Below the pieces are notes generated by a model. That model was given only the letters and a program-made list of their open reading frames with translations. It was not told the DNA's origin and made no database searches. Positions 33,137 through 40,442 of a stretch of DNA of 64,000 bases are shown piece after piece. The DNA is from JBBDYG01 sp040901765 (GTDB lineage: Bacteria > Planctomycetota > Planctomycetia > Pirellulales > Lacipirellulaceae): NCBI GenBank assembly GCA_040901765.1, contig JBBDYG010000075.1:47674-111673 (forward strand). Reading direction: 5' to 3'. Both the position numbers and the translations under genes were made by a program. Position 1 is the stretch's first letter; each line of letters begins with the position of its first letter.

Positions 33137-34009
33137 TCATTCCTCGCGGGGCGATGTTAGCTGATCCAGAAACTCGGCCAACTGGACGTAATACTCCGGC
33201 GGCGGCGGGTCGTTGTGGTAACAATCGGCAAATTCGACGAACCGTTTCTGGTCACAACGAACCGCCTCGTGAAGCAGTTGTCCGAATTGAAACGGAACGA
33301 CCTCATCGGTTAGCGCGTGGGTCTGGAAGACGGGGCCGTTGTATTGCTTGAGCCGCTCAATGGAATCGAAACGGTTCTTCATTAGCAGCCGGACGGGCAG
33401 CCAGCGAAAGTGACTCGCCGCCACGTCGGTGAGCCGGGAAAAACTGTTTTCCAGTATCAGCGCTTGAGCGCCCGCTTCGGCAGCCACGCCAATGGCAACG
33501 GCGCCGCCGATCGAGCGGCCGAACAGGATCACCTCTTGCGGCTGAATGCCCATGCGATCTGCGAGCCATTTCTGCGCGGCAAGGCCGTCGGCGATGAGGC
33601 CCGCTTCGTGGGGTCGGCCTTCACTGTGGCCATAGCCGCGGTAGTCGAAGATGAACACCGCCGCATTCAGTTCCCGCCGCAGGTGGTCCATGAGGTCGGC
33701 GTTGTTCGCGACGCACTCGCCGTTGCCGTGGAAGTAAAGGATTGCCCGCTTGGCGTCCGCATTGGGAAAGAACCAACCGTGCAGCCTCGTGCCGTCGGCC
33801 GATGCGAAATGCACATCTTCGTAATCGATGCCGCGCGGCTGCCAGTCGAATCGGGCGTTCGATGGGATCGGGTAGATCAGCGCAGTTTCGAACCAGGTCA
33901 TGGCGAGTAAAACTACAAGGTAGGCGAGTGCGACGACGCGAAACATCCGCCACGCGGTATGGATGAGCGAGCGTGTTGATGCAGGCGATCTAGCTTTGTC
34001 GCTGTTCAT
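33137..34009 (-). CDS. Alpha/beta hydrolase, membrane-anchored, paralogue 2
   Basis: The protein has 290 residues. One N-terminal membrane helix (MFRVVALAYLVVLLAMTWFE) is followed by the same motif order as the downstream paralogue: FHGNGECVANN, FDYRGYGHSEGRPHEAG, nucleophile GRSIGGAVA, acid in LTDEVVPFQFG and histidine in CYHNDPP. The start is uncertain: the ATG at 34009 overlaps the end of ruvA by 20 bases, and the ATG at 33946 gives a protein starting right at the membrane helix; neither has a clear ribosome-binding site. It is probably co-transcribed with ruvCA. Substrate unknown. Confidence 0.8.
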   Translation of the reverse strand: MNSDKARSPASTRSLIHTAWRMFRVVALAYLVVLLAMTWFETALIYPIPSNARFDWQPRGIDYEDVHFASADGTRLHGWFFPNADAKRAILYFHGNGECVANNADLMDHLRRELNAAVFIFDYRGYGHSEGRPHEAGLIADGLAAQKWLADRMGIQPQEVILFGRSIGGAVAIGVAAEAGAQALILENSFSRLTDVAASHFRWLPVRLLMKNRFDSIERLKQYNGPVFQTHALTDEVVPFQFGQLLHEAVRCDQKRFVEFADCYHNDPPPPEYYVQLAEFLDQLTSPREE

Positions 34010-34613
34010 AAACCGCGTGGAGCAGCGTTTCGACATCCTTGTACTTCTTGTTACGCGAGAGGGCGTCGTCCATCAGCCTTCGGGAATCGGACTCGCTGTG
34101 GCCAAGCGTGCGCAAGATTTCAAATACTTCGCTCACCAGGTCGTGCTCCACGTCGGTCGCTCGTGGCGTGTCGCGGCTGACTAGCAGCGCAAACTTGGGC
34201 ACCTTCCGGCGGAGCTTGGCGACGATCCGCTCGCCCATCGCCGGGCCGATGCCGGGCAGCGTGGCGAGGCCCTTCACGTCCTGCTCTTCGATCATGGTGG
34301 CGACGTCCTGCACGGGCCGGACCATTGCCCGCAGCGCCTTCTTCACACCGACGCCATCGACCTGGCAAAACATTTCGAAGAACTCCCGCTCGACGGGGTT
34401 CAAGAACCCCACCAGCCGCGGTGTAAGCCGGCCTTGCATGGGGTTGCCTTCGAGATACTCGATCGTGTGAAGGCTCGTCTTTTCGCCTTCGAGCGACTGC
34501 AACTGGCGCCGCGTGAACTCGGGAATGAGCACTTCGTACTCAAACGGCCCCGCGGAGAGCGTGAGATACTCCGCCGCGAGGGATACGATGGTGCCGGTGA
34601 TTTTGGTGATCAT
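33990..34613 (-). CDS. ruvA: Holliday junction DNA helicase subunit RuvA
   Basis: The protein has 207 residues, the usual length of RuvA (about 200). It shows the N-terminal OB fold (MITKITGTIVSLAAEYLTL), two helix-hairpin-helix elements in the middle (QVDGVGVKKALRAM and LATLPGIGPAMGERIVAKL) and the C-terminal three-helix domain that binds RuvB. RuvA tetramers hold the four-way junction while RuvB drives branch migration. The OB fold lacks the common VGYE-type sequence and reads GPFEYEVLIPEF. It is 70 bases downstream of ruvC on the same strand; ruvB is not in the window. Confidence 0.9.
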   Translation of the reverse strand: MITKITGTIVSLAAEYLTLSAGPFEYEVLIPEFTRRQLQSLEGEKTSLHTIEYLEGNPMQGRLTPRLVGFLNPVEREFFEMFCQVDGVGVKKALRAMVRPVQDVATMIEEQDVKGLATLPGIGPAMGERIVAKLRRKVPKFALLVSRDTPRATDVEHDLVSEVFEILRTLGHSESDSRRLMDDALSRNKKYKDVETLLHAVYEQRQS

Positions 34614-34622
34614 GGGGGAGGA

Positions 34623-34722
34623 AGCTGTTAGCTGTTAGCTGTTAGCCGTTAGCTATCAGCCAGAGAATTGAACAATGGATAGATCAGTTTGGCTGACAGC
34701 TTATAGCTGATGGCTGAGAGCT
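34623..34722. repeat. AGCTGTT-type heptamer arrays in inverted orientation between ruvC and ruvA
   Basis: Heptamers of the form AGCTGTT/AGCCGTT/AGCTATC run from 34623 to 34661. A second set in the opposite orientation (GGCTGAC, AGCTTAT, AGCTGAT, GGCTGAG) runs from about 34691 to 34722. The second array encodes the last residues of RuvC (SAISCQPN). The two arms can pair in the ruvC-ruvA transcript. Confidence 0.65.
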
Positions 34723-35184
34723 CTTAAAGCCGTGGCACAGCGCGATGGCCAGCGCATCGGCTACGTCGGGTGGTTCGGGGGCTTGAGTTAACGCAAGTTC
34801 GCGCGTGACCGCGAGTTGCATCTGCGGCTTCGGGGCGCGGCCGTTTCCGGTGAGGGTATTTTTTATTTGAGTGGCGGCGTAATGGGCGACGGGGATGCCG
34901 GCTTCCACTGCGGCCAGGATAATCACGCCGCGGGCGTGGCCCATGAGGATCGCCGTGCGGGGACGCTTGTAATGGGAGTAAAGCTGCTCGATGGCCATCA
35001 CTTCGGGTTTGAGGGCCGCTATGACCTCCGCCACGCCGCGATGCATCTCCGCGATGCGATCGGGCAGCGACTTCCTGCCGCCGCGAACCACCCCCGCCTC
35101 GACCAATCGAGGCGTTCGGCCAACGACGTCGATCACGCCGTAACCGGTGGTGTTGAGGCCGGGATCGATGCCGAGAATTCGCAT
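34684..35184 (-). CDS. ruvC: Crossover junction endodeoxyribonuclease RuvC
   Basis: The protein has 166 residues. The RNase H-like resolvase core is clear: D7 in ILGIDPGLNTTGYG, E66 in MAIEQLYSHYKR, and D140/D143 in PPDVADALAIALCH, which bind the magnesium ions. RuvC cuts Holliday junctions symmetrically after branch migration by RuvAB. The last 10 or so residues (SQPSAISCQPN) come from an intergenic heptamer repeat, so the native C-terminus has been replaced by repeat-derived sequence. The start is only 9 bases after a RelE-like toxin gene stop, which suggests one transcript. Confidence 0.92.
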   Translation of the reverse strand: MRILGIDPGLNTTGYGVIDVVGRTPRLVEAGVVRGGRKSLPDRIAEMHRGVAEVIAALKPEVMAIEQLYSHYKRPRTAILMGHARGVIILAAVEAGIPVAHYAATQIKNTLTGNGRAPKPQMQLAVTRELALTQAPEPPDVADALAIALCHGFKSSQPSAISCQPN

Positions 35185-35193
35185 GGGCGTCTG

Positions 35194-35463
35194 TTACAGT
35201 TGTTTGAGAAGTCGCTCGTATTCCTCATGCTTTCCAATCCAGAACCAGACGATGGCATCATCTCGCAGTTGGCCCATAACTCGAAAGTTATCATTGATTC
35301 GTGCTGAATAGATCGGCAGCTTCGGATGAACCTTCTTAAAACGCAAACTTCGATGGTCTGGATCGGCGTGAAACTGCTTGTACGCAATAGAGGCTTGGCG
35401 CCGAACACTTGTCGGAAGTTCGGCAAGTCCACGGCGAAAATTCCGGGTGATGCGTGACTTCAT
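35194..35463 (-). CDS. RelE/ParE-family toxin-like protein
   Basis: The protein has 89 residues with the compact toxin fold: two helices (RGLAELPTSVRRQASIAYKQF), then RFKKVHPKLPIYSARINDNF and VMGQLRDDAIVWFWIGKHEEYERLL. Basic residues and the conserved R in YSARI, plus the aromatic WFWIG(K/D)H, fit the HigB/RelE-like group that cleaves mRNA on the ribosome. Its ATG overlaps the antitoxin stop as ATGA, so the two are translationally coupled. It sits directly upstream of ruvC, in the same direction. I infer toxin activity from family and arrangement only. Confidence 0.75.
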   Translation of the reverse strand: MKSRITRNFRRGLAELPTSVRRQASIAYKQFHADPDHRSLRFKKVHPKLPIYSARINDNFRVMGQLRDDAIVWFWIGKHEEYERLLKQL

Positions 35464-35678
35464 AACGCATCAGGATCGAGCGGAAGAGTTAGTCCGGCAT
35501 CGTCTTCAGCGATAGCTTCGGCCGCGAGTTTTTCCAAAAGTTCAGGCGAACGAGCAAAAAGTTCATCCCATCGTCGTTCCGACTCTAGCTCCGCAAGCAG
35601 CCATTCGCCCACCGCATCCTGTTCGTGCAGTGGTAACTGGAGCGCCTTATCAAAAGCCATTTGGAGAATAGTGCTCAT
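35460..35678 (-). CDS. Antitoxin partner of the RelE/ParE-like toxin
   Basis: This acidic protein of 72 residues begins MSTILQMAFDKALQLPLHEQ. It is helical, with LPLHEQDAVGEWLLAELES followed by RRWDELFARSPELLEKLAAE, a pattern typical of small antitoxins (addiction-module, CHP02574/DUF-type) that neutralise RelE-like toxins. No DNA-binding domain is obvious, so autoregulation is uncertain. The ATG at 35678 is preferred over a GTG three codons upstream. The stop overlaps the toxin start by 4 bases. Confidence 0.7.
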   Translation of the reverse strand: MSTILQMAFDKALQLPLHEQDAVGEWLLAELESERRWDELFARSPELLEKLAAEAIAEDDAGLTLPLDPDAL

Positions 35679-35781
35679 AGCGCCCACTTACTTTGCCGCA
35701 AACTTTGGTGCTCTTCCTAACATTTTACTCTGGCTTAAATCAGGCGGAAAGCTATCGGACAATCTTACGGCATTAGTGGTT

Positions 35782-37524
35782 TTATGAGTAGGTCCATTCC
35801 GTTCCTCCCGCCCGATCCTCAAGTGCAATTCCAACCGCCGCCAGACGGTCGCGAATTGCGTCCCCCGTAGCAAAATCTTTATTCTTACGGGCGGTTTGAC
35901 GAAGCTGGATCAGCAGTTGCATGAGGCCGCCGGCACTCGCTCCCGTGCCGGACCATTCGGTGCCGCCGGCGAGGTCTTCGAGCGTGATGCCAATCGCAGT
36001 CAGGCCGTCGCGAATCGCGTCGGCCGTGGCAAAGTCCTTCTTCGTTCGCGTTTCGGCACGCAGTTCAATTACCAGCGGCATGATCTTGGCGAGCAAGTCA
36101 TCCCCACCTTCCGCTGCGAGCGGCTTAGCGAACAACCCGAGAATCGAGGTCAACTCACGCAACGTGGTGAGCATCTGCGTGAGCGTGGCGACGGCGGCCG
36201 AGTTCCGCGCGTCGGGGGCTTCGAGCTTTTCGTCGTCGCACAGCTTGTTGGCGACCCGCGCGAGTTCAAACAATTCGCCGATGGCGCCGCCCGTGTTGAA
36301 ATCGTCGTCCATCGCCGCGATAAATTTTTCACGACACTTGGCGATTGGCTGTAACGCGGAGTTATCGCCGGGGTTAAACTCGCCCGCTTCGCGCGTGCGG
36401 GGCGGCACGAGTGCGTAGAAGTCGTTGCCGGTAATCCGCGCGTAGCGCTTGAAGAGCCGATAGAACGACTCCAGTCCGACTCCGGCTTCTTCGATCCCTG
36501 GCTCGTTGAATAGCACCGTGCTGCGATAATGGGTGCGGAGCAGAAAGAATCGAATTCGCTCGCCGCCTTGTTGCTTGATGAGGTCGGCCAAGCCGCCCGC
36601 GCCCTTGGAGCGGCTCATCTTGCCGCTGACGGCCTCTTCGCCTTCCCCCTCTCGTTCGTTGCGGCCGCCGATTTTGCCGGCGGCTTCGCCCTTGCGAAGC
36701 AGGCCGTTGTGCGCCCAATAGCTGACCATAGGCTTGCCGTGGCAGCATTCGCTTTGAGCGATTTCGTTTTCATGGTGAGGGAACAGCAGGTCCAGCCCGC
36801 CGCCGTGGATGTCGAACGTCTCACCGAGCAGCTTCTTGCTCATTGCCGAGCACTCGATGTGCCAACCTGGCCGGCCTTTGCCCCACGGGCTGCTCCATGA
36901 GGGTTCGCCCGGCTTGGCCGACTTCCACAAGGCAAAGTCGGCCGCGTGCCGCTTGCGGGCCGCCGTTTCGCCTCCTTCGCCGTGCATTGCTTCAACGCTG
37001 CGATTGGAGAGCTTTCCATAATCCGCGTCTTTGCCGACGTCGAAGTAAACGTCGCCATCCGACGCATAGGCGCAGCCGCGATCGATAAGCGAATCGATGA
37101 ACGCCACAATCTCGTCCATGCAGTCGGTCGCGCGGGGGAATTCATCGATTTGATCGACGCCGAGCGCCGCGAGGTTTGCGTTGTAGTCGGCAATGTTTTC
37201 CTCGGCTACGTCAAGCATCGAAATGCCGCGTTCGTTGGCCTTCTTGATGAGCTTGTCGTCCACGTCGGTGATATTGACGACCCAGGTCACATCGTAGCCG
37301 TTGTAGACGAGATACCGCTTAATACAGTCGAAGATTACCGGCCCGACCATGTGGCCGATATGGGCTTTGTCGTACACGGTCGGTCCGCAGAGATAGATGC
37401 CGACCTTCCCCGGGCGGACGGTGCGGAACGGTTCCTTGTGCTTGGAAAGCGTGTTGTAGATTTGCAGCGTCGGATGGGCCGTGCTGTTGGCGGCGATTGG
37501 TGCCGACGCGTTGGAGGTGAGCAT
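35782..37524 (-). CDS. cysS: Cysteinyl-tRNA synthetase with duplicated C-terminal motif
   Basis: The protein has 580 residues, longer than the usual 460-490. It charges tRNA-Cys in the cytoplasm. CGPTVYDKAHIGHM (C46, HIGH at 55-58) is the first class I signature, GWHIECSAMS carries a zinc ligand, and KMSRS (302-306) replaces KMSKS. A charged insertion of about 20 residues (RKGEAAGKIGGRNEREGEGE) precedes KMSRS. The final 95 residues contain two copies of a unit: KKDFATADAIRDGLTAIGI with LEDLAGGTEW, then NKDFATGDAIRDRLAAVGI with LEDRAGGTEW. Normally this tRNA-contacting end occurs once. The start has no clear ribosome-binding site. Confidence 0.93.
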   Translation of the reverse strand: MLTSNASAPIAANSTAHPTLQIYNTLSKHKEPFRTVRPGKVGIYLCGPTVYDKAHIGHMVGPVIFDCIKRYLVYNGYDVTWVVNITDVDDKLIKKANERGISMLDVAEENIADYNANLAALGVDQIDEFPRATDCMDEIVAFIDSLIDRGCAYASDGDVYFDVGKDADYGKLSNRSVEAMHGEGGETAARKRHAADFALWKSAKPGEPSWSSPWGKGRPGWHIECSAMSKKLLGETFDIHGGGLDLLFPHHENEIAQSECCHGKPMVSYWAHNGLLRKGEAAGKIGGRNEREGEGEEAVSGKMSRSKGAGGLADLIKQQGGERIRFFLLRTHYRSTVLFNEPGIEEAGVGLESFYRLFKRYARITGNDFYALVPPRTREAGEFNPGDNSALQPIAKCREKFIAAMDDDFNTGGAIGELFELARVANKLCDDEKLEAPDARNSAAVATLTQMLTTLRELTSILGLFAKPLAAEGGDDLLAKIMPLVIELRAETRTKKDFATADAIRDGLTAIGITLEDLAGGTEWSGTGASAGGLMQLLIQLRQTARKNKDFATGDAIRDRLAAVGIALEDRAGGTEWTYS

Positions 37525-37526
37525 GG

Positions 37527-37560
37527 AGGGATTGGGGATTGGGGATTGGGGATTGGGGGA
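37527..37560. repeat. GGGGATT heptamer array before cysS
   Basis: Four to five copies of GGGGATT lie immediately upstream of the cysS start codon, where they occupy the place of its ribosome-binding site. Part of a class of 7-base tandem arrays seen at several intergenic sites in the window. Confidence 0.6.
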
Positions 37561-37592
37561 GGGCGAGGCTCCTGCCGAGCCATAACATTTTT

Positions 37593-37680
37593 GGGTGGCA
37601 CGCCCAGAGTCTTCGATGGGCGTGGTGAAGTGTGTACCAGCTTCGCCACGCCCTTCACAGAGCCTCAGGGCGCGCCACCC
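37593..37680. repeat. Nested inverted repeat (MITE/REP-like) between cysS and ispF
   Basis: Outer arms GGGTGGCACGCCCAGAG (37593-37609) and CTCAGGGCGCGCCACCC (37664-37680) are near-perfect inverted copies, and inner arms GGGCGTGGTGAAG (37618-37630) and CTTCGCCACGCCC (37641-37653) are perfect ones. No coding capacity. Confidence 0.7.
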
Positions 37681-37730
37681 GATCGCTTAGATTACGGCGA
37701 AAGGGACTGCTTTGGGAAGATCGGTCGGCG

Positions 37731-38222
37731 CTACTGTCGCGTTGTTAGCAGTGCCACGCAGTGGGCTGCGATCGCGTCTTCCCTGCCAATGGGGCCGATC
37801 CCTTCGCCCGTTTTGGCCTTGACCCCGATCTGCTGGGGGCCGACGCCGAGAATCTCCGCGATGCAATACCGGATCGCGTCCTTGTGATCCGCGAGCTTGG
37901 GCCGCTCGGCATGGACGACGCAGTCGAGATTCACCAGCTCCCACCCCGCTGTTTGCACCTGCTCGTGGGCGAGCCGCAACAACTCCGCCGAATCGCGGTC
38001 CTTGTTCGCGGGGTCGGTATTGGGAAATAACTGACCAATATCGGGCAGCCCCGCCGCGCCGAGCAGCGCGTCGGTCACCGCATGCAGCAGCACGTCGGCA
38101 TCGCTATGGCCGACCAAATGTTGGTCGTGCTGCACGTCAATCCCACCGATCCGCAACGGCCCGCCGGGGGCGGTGCGGTGGGAATCTTCGCCAAGGCCGA
38201 TGCGGAGAGAGGAAGGCGTCAT
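37731..38222 (-). CDS. ispF: 2-C-methyl-D-erythritol 2,4-cyclodiphosphate synthase
   Basis: The 163-residue protein has the length and motifs of IspF, which cyclises CDP-methylerythritol phosphate in the MEP isoprenoid pathway. The zinc site is in RIGLGEDSHR (D and H), the conserved loop is HLVGHSDADVLLHAVTDALL, and the C-terminal GVKAKTGEGIGPIGR is the family signature. The enzyme is a cytoplasmic homotrimer. It lies downstream of nothing else in the pathway here (no ispD or ispE), and runs toward cysS across an inverted repeat. A new set of genes begins divergently 105 bases away. Confidence 0.93.
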   Translation of the reverse strand: MTPSSLRIGLGEDSHRTAPGGPLRIGGIDVQHDQHLVGHSDADVLLHAVTDALLGAAGLPDIGQLFPNTDPANKDRDSAELLRLAHEQVQTAGWELVNLDCVVHAERPKLADHKDAIRYCIAEILGVGPQQIGVKAKTGEGIGPIGREDAIAAHCVALLTTRQ

Positions 38223-38326
38223 TTCCGTAAGTTCGACTCATTTCAGTTGAGTTTGCCGGTTATTGTACTCAATCCACCGCGGAATCTATAATTGATCTAT
38301 CGAGCCTACAAACAAACTCTGATGAT

Positions 38327-38566
38327 ATGCCATATTTCGAGTTTATTTGGCCGCCGGGAACGATCGACCATCTCGATGAGCACGGTGTCAGTCAGGCCGA
38401 TTTTGAGTATGTTGTTACTCAGCCGGAACGAGTCGAATTCAGTCGCACGTCGGGACTGCCGGCTGTTCGCGGTCACACTCCAGACGGCCGTTATATTTTC
38501 GCCGTCTATAGAATCATTGATGACGTGACGATTGAACCTGTGACTGCCTACGAAATCGAAGAATAG
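38327..38566 (+). CDS. BrnT/DUF4258-like small protein, putative toxin
   Basis: The protein has 79 residues. The order YFEFIWPPGTIDHLDEHGVS, FEYVVTQPERV, GLPAVRGHTPDGRYIFAVY and IEPVTAYEIEE follows the BrnT/DUF4258 pattern: a helix with HGVS, then a strand, a G-x-T-x-(D/E)GR turn and a final strand. BrnT proteins are RelE-fold RNases. A helix-turn-helix gene starts 33 bases downstream on the same strand, which is the toxin-first order of BrnT-BrnA modules. Activity is inferred only. No strong ribosome-binding site. Confidence 0.65.
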   Translation: MPYFEFIWPPGTIDHLDEHGVSQADFEYVVTQPERVEFSRTSGLPAVRGHTPDGRYIFAVYRIIDDVTIEPVTAYEIEE

Positions 38567-38599
38567 CGTCCAGAGTCGATCGAACAATTTGGTGCCGAC

Positions 38600-38944
38600 A
38601 TGCCTGCTCCTGAAATTCGCCGAACCTATCGCGAGCACACTCCCGAGGAACATCAACGGTGGCTGGAGCTTCGCGAGCTGGTCGAGCAAGACATGCCGGA
38701 GCTTATCCGCGAGGCCCAGGAGGATCTGGCGCGGGCGAAAGCGGTCGCCATGCAGGAGCCGACGCTTAGCGGTCAGCTTCGCCGTGCCATTGCCGCCAAA
38801 GGTTATGACCGTCGGCAACTTGCTGATCTGACCGGTTTCTGCGCGGGTGATATTGCAAGATTCATGTGCGGAACAAGTGTCGATTCGGAATTGATCGACA
38901 AACTAGCCGCCGTGCTCCACCAGGAACTTCGGCCCGTTGGCTAA
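38600..38944 (+). CDS. Helix-turn-helix (XRE-like) protein, putative antitoxin
   Basis: The protein has 114 residues. The first 55 are charged and helical (WLELRELVEQDMPELIREAQ); the last 60 form an XRE-type helix-turn-helix (LSGQLRRAIAAKGYDRRQLA, DLTGFCAGDIARFMCG). Together with the BrnT-like gene just before it, it is best read as a DNA-binding antitoxin that would repress the pair. Its stop TAA overlaps the stop of the convergent metK gene by three bases (CTAA, 38941-38944). It is not a BrnA homologue by pattern, so the pairing is provisional. Confidence 0.65.
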   Translation: MPAPEIRRTYREHTPEEHQRWLELRELVEQDMPELIREAQEDLARAKAVAMQEPTLSGQLRRAIAAKGYDRRQLADLTGFCAGDIARFMCGTSVDSELIDKLAAVLHQELRPVG

Positions 38945-40125
38945 GTCGCCGCCGCGAATGTCTCCGCCTTGGCCGCCAGTTTCTTCGCCAGGTCGGTCTT
39001 TTCCCAGGTGAACTCCGGCTCGTTGCGGCCGAAGTGGCCGCCAGCCGCAGTCTTTTGGTAGATCGGGCGGCGCAGGTCGAGGTGCTTGATGATTCCCGCC
39101 GGGGTCAGCGGGAAGACCTCGCGGACCAGCTCGCAGATGCGGGCGTCGTCGATTTGGCCCGTGCCTTCGGTATCGACGTGAACGCTCACCGGCTCCGACA
39201 CGCCGATCGCGTAGGCGAGTTGCACCTCGCAGCGGTCGGCGAGGCCCGAGGCCACGATGTTCTTCGCCACGTAGCGGGCCATGTAGGCCGCACTGCGGTC
39301 CACCTTGGTGGGGTCTTTGCCGCTGAACGCGCCGCCGCCGTGGCGACCCCAACCACCATAGGTATCGACGATGATCTTGCGACCTGTGAGTCCGCAATCG
39401 CCGTGGGGACCGCCGACCACGAACCGCCCGGTTGGGTTGATGTGATACTTGATGTCGCCGTCGGTCATATCGACGGGCAGCACCGGCTTGATGACTTCGT
39501 CGATGATGTAACGGCGAATCTCTTCGTTGGTAACGTTCGGCGAATGTTGCGTTGAGACGACGACCGTGTCGATACGAACGGGTGTGTTGTCTTCAAACTC
39601 GACCGTCACCTGGCTCTTGCTATCGGGCCGGAGCCAATCGACGTCGCCGTTCTGGCGCGCTTCGGTGAGCCGATTGAGGATGCGATGGGCGAGCGCAATG
39701 GGTAGCGGCATCAACTCGGGGGTATCGTTGCAGGCGTAGCCGAACATCAGGCCCTGATCGCCGGCGCCGATGTCCTTGCCGCTGGCGGCATCGTCGTTTA
39801 CACCTTGGGCAATGTCGGGGCTTTGGCTGTGAAGCCGCATATCGACGGTGCAGGTCTTGGCGTCGAAGCCGATGTCATCGTGCGTGTAGCCAACCTCGCG
39901 AATCACGTCGCGGGCGACTTTCGTAAAATCCACCTTGGCCTGGGAGGTGATTTCGCCCGCCACGGCGCAGAAATCGGTGGTGACCATTGTCTCGCAGGCC
40001 ACGCGGCTATGCGGATCCTGGGCCAGAAGCGCGTCGAGGATGCCATCCGAAATCTGATCGGCCAATTTGTCGGGGTGGCCCATGCTGACTGCTTCGCTGG
40101 TAAACAAGAATTTTCCGGATGCCAC
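38941..40125 (-). CDS. metK: S-adenosylmethionine synthetase
   Basis: The protein has 394 residues, the normal MetK length. It makes SAM from methionine and ATP. The signatures are FTSEAVSMGHPDKLADQISD near the start, GAGDQGLMFGYACND, and the P-loop-like GGGAFSGKDPTKVDRSAAY. I chose the GTG at 40125 because AGGAG lies 8 bases before it and the protein then starts just before FTSEAVS; the longer frame to 40248 adds 41 residues not seen in the family. It acts as a cytoplasmic tetramer. No SAM or SAH riboswitch is recognisable in the short leader. Confidence 0.94.
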   Translation of the reverse strand: MASGKFLFTSEAVSMGHPDKLADQISDGILDALLAQDPHSRVACETMVTTDFCAVAGEITSQAKVDFTKVARDVIREVGYTHDDIGFDAKTCTVDMRLHSQSPDIAQGVNDDAASGKDIGAGDQGLMFGYACNDTPELMPLPIALAHRILNRLTEARQNGDVDWLRPDSKSQVTVEFEDNTPVRIDTVVVSTQHSPNVTNEEIRRYIIDEVIKPVLPVDMTDGDIKYHINPTGRFVVGGPHGDCGLTGRKIIVDTYGGWGRHGGGAFSGKDPTKVDRSAAYMARYVAKNIVASGLADRCEVQLAYAIGVSEPVSVHVDTEGTGQIDDARICELVREVFPLTPAGIIKHLDLRRPIYQKTAAGGHFGRNEPEFTWEKTDLAKKLAAKAETFAAAT

Positions 40126-40312
40126 TGCAAGGTCTCCTGAGAGGGGTTTCCGACCGCCAAAATCGGGCGCGATGTCGTAGCCTTTCAGTATAATTACCCG
40201 GTGGCATTCCGGGCAACGGGCGGGTGTCCCGCATTTAGCCCTGGCCACTTCATTGATACGGCCCGATAATCTAGTGTATTGTGCAAACTAGGAACGATCG
40301 GACGCCTTAACA

Positions 40313-40429
40313 ATGGCACGCTGGCCCCGCCACGTTTGGACCACGCTGTTCACATACGGCACGATTTTTCTGCTGTTTCCATTGCTATGCTATCTAGCTT
40401 ATCTCTGGGTTCGAGGCGAAATGTTTTAG
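40313..40429 (+). CDS. Single-helix membrane microprotein (38 residues)
   Basis: From ATG 40313 to TAG 40429 the frame encodes MARWPRHVWTTLFTYGTIFL and a further hydrophobic stretch ending LCYLAYLWVRGEMF. One helix of about 22 residues has basic residues before it and a charged tail after it. It ends 13 bases before the UAP1-like gene on the same strand. The amino-acid composition looks selected, since a random 38-codon frame would rarely be this hydrophobic. No clear ribosome-binding site is present, so it could be a chance frame. I do not recognise a family. Confidence 0.45.
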   Translation: MARWPRHVWTTLFTYGTIFLLFPLLCYLAYLWVRGEMF

Positions 40430-40442
40430 CGGTATTGTGTGC

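Noticed and set aside
36946..37887. Plus-strand frame of 313 codons antisense to cysS and ispF
   Set aside because: Both sense genes are firmly identified; the frame also reads through the inverted repeat at 37593 and has no domain.
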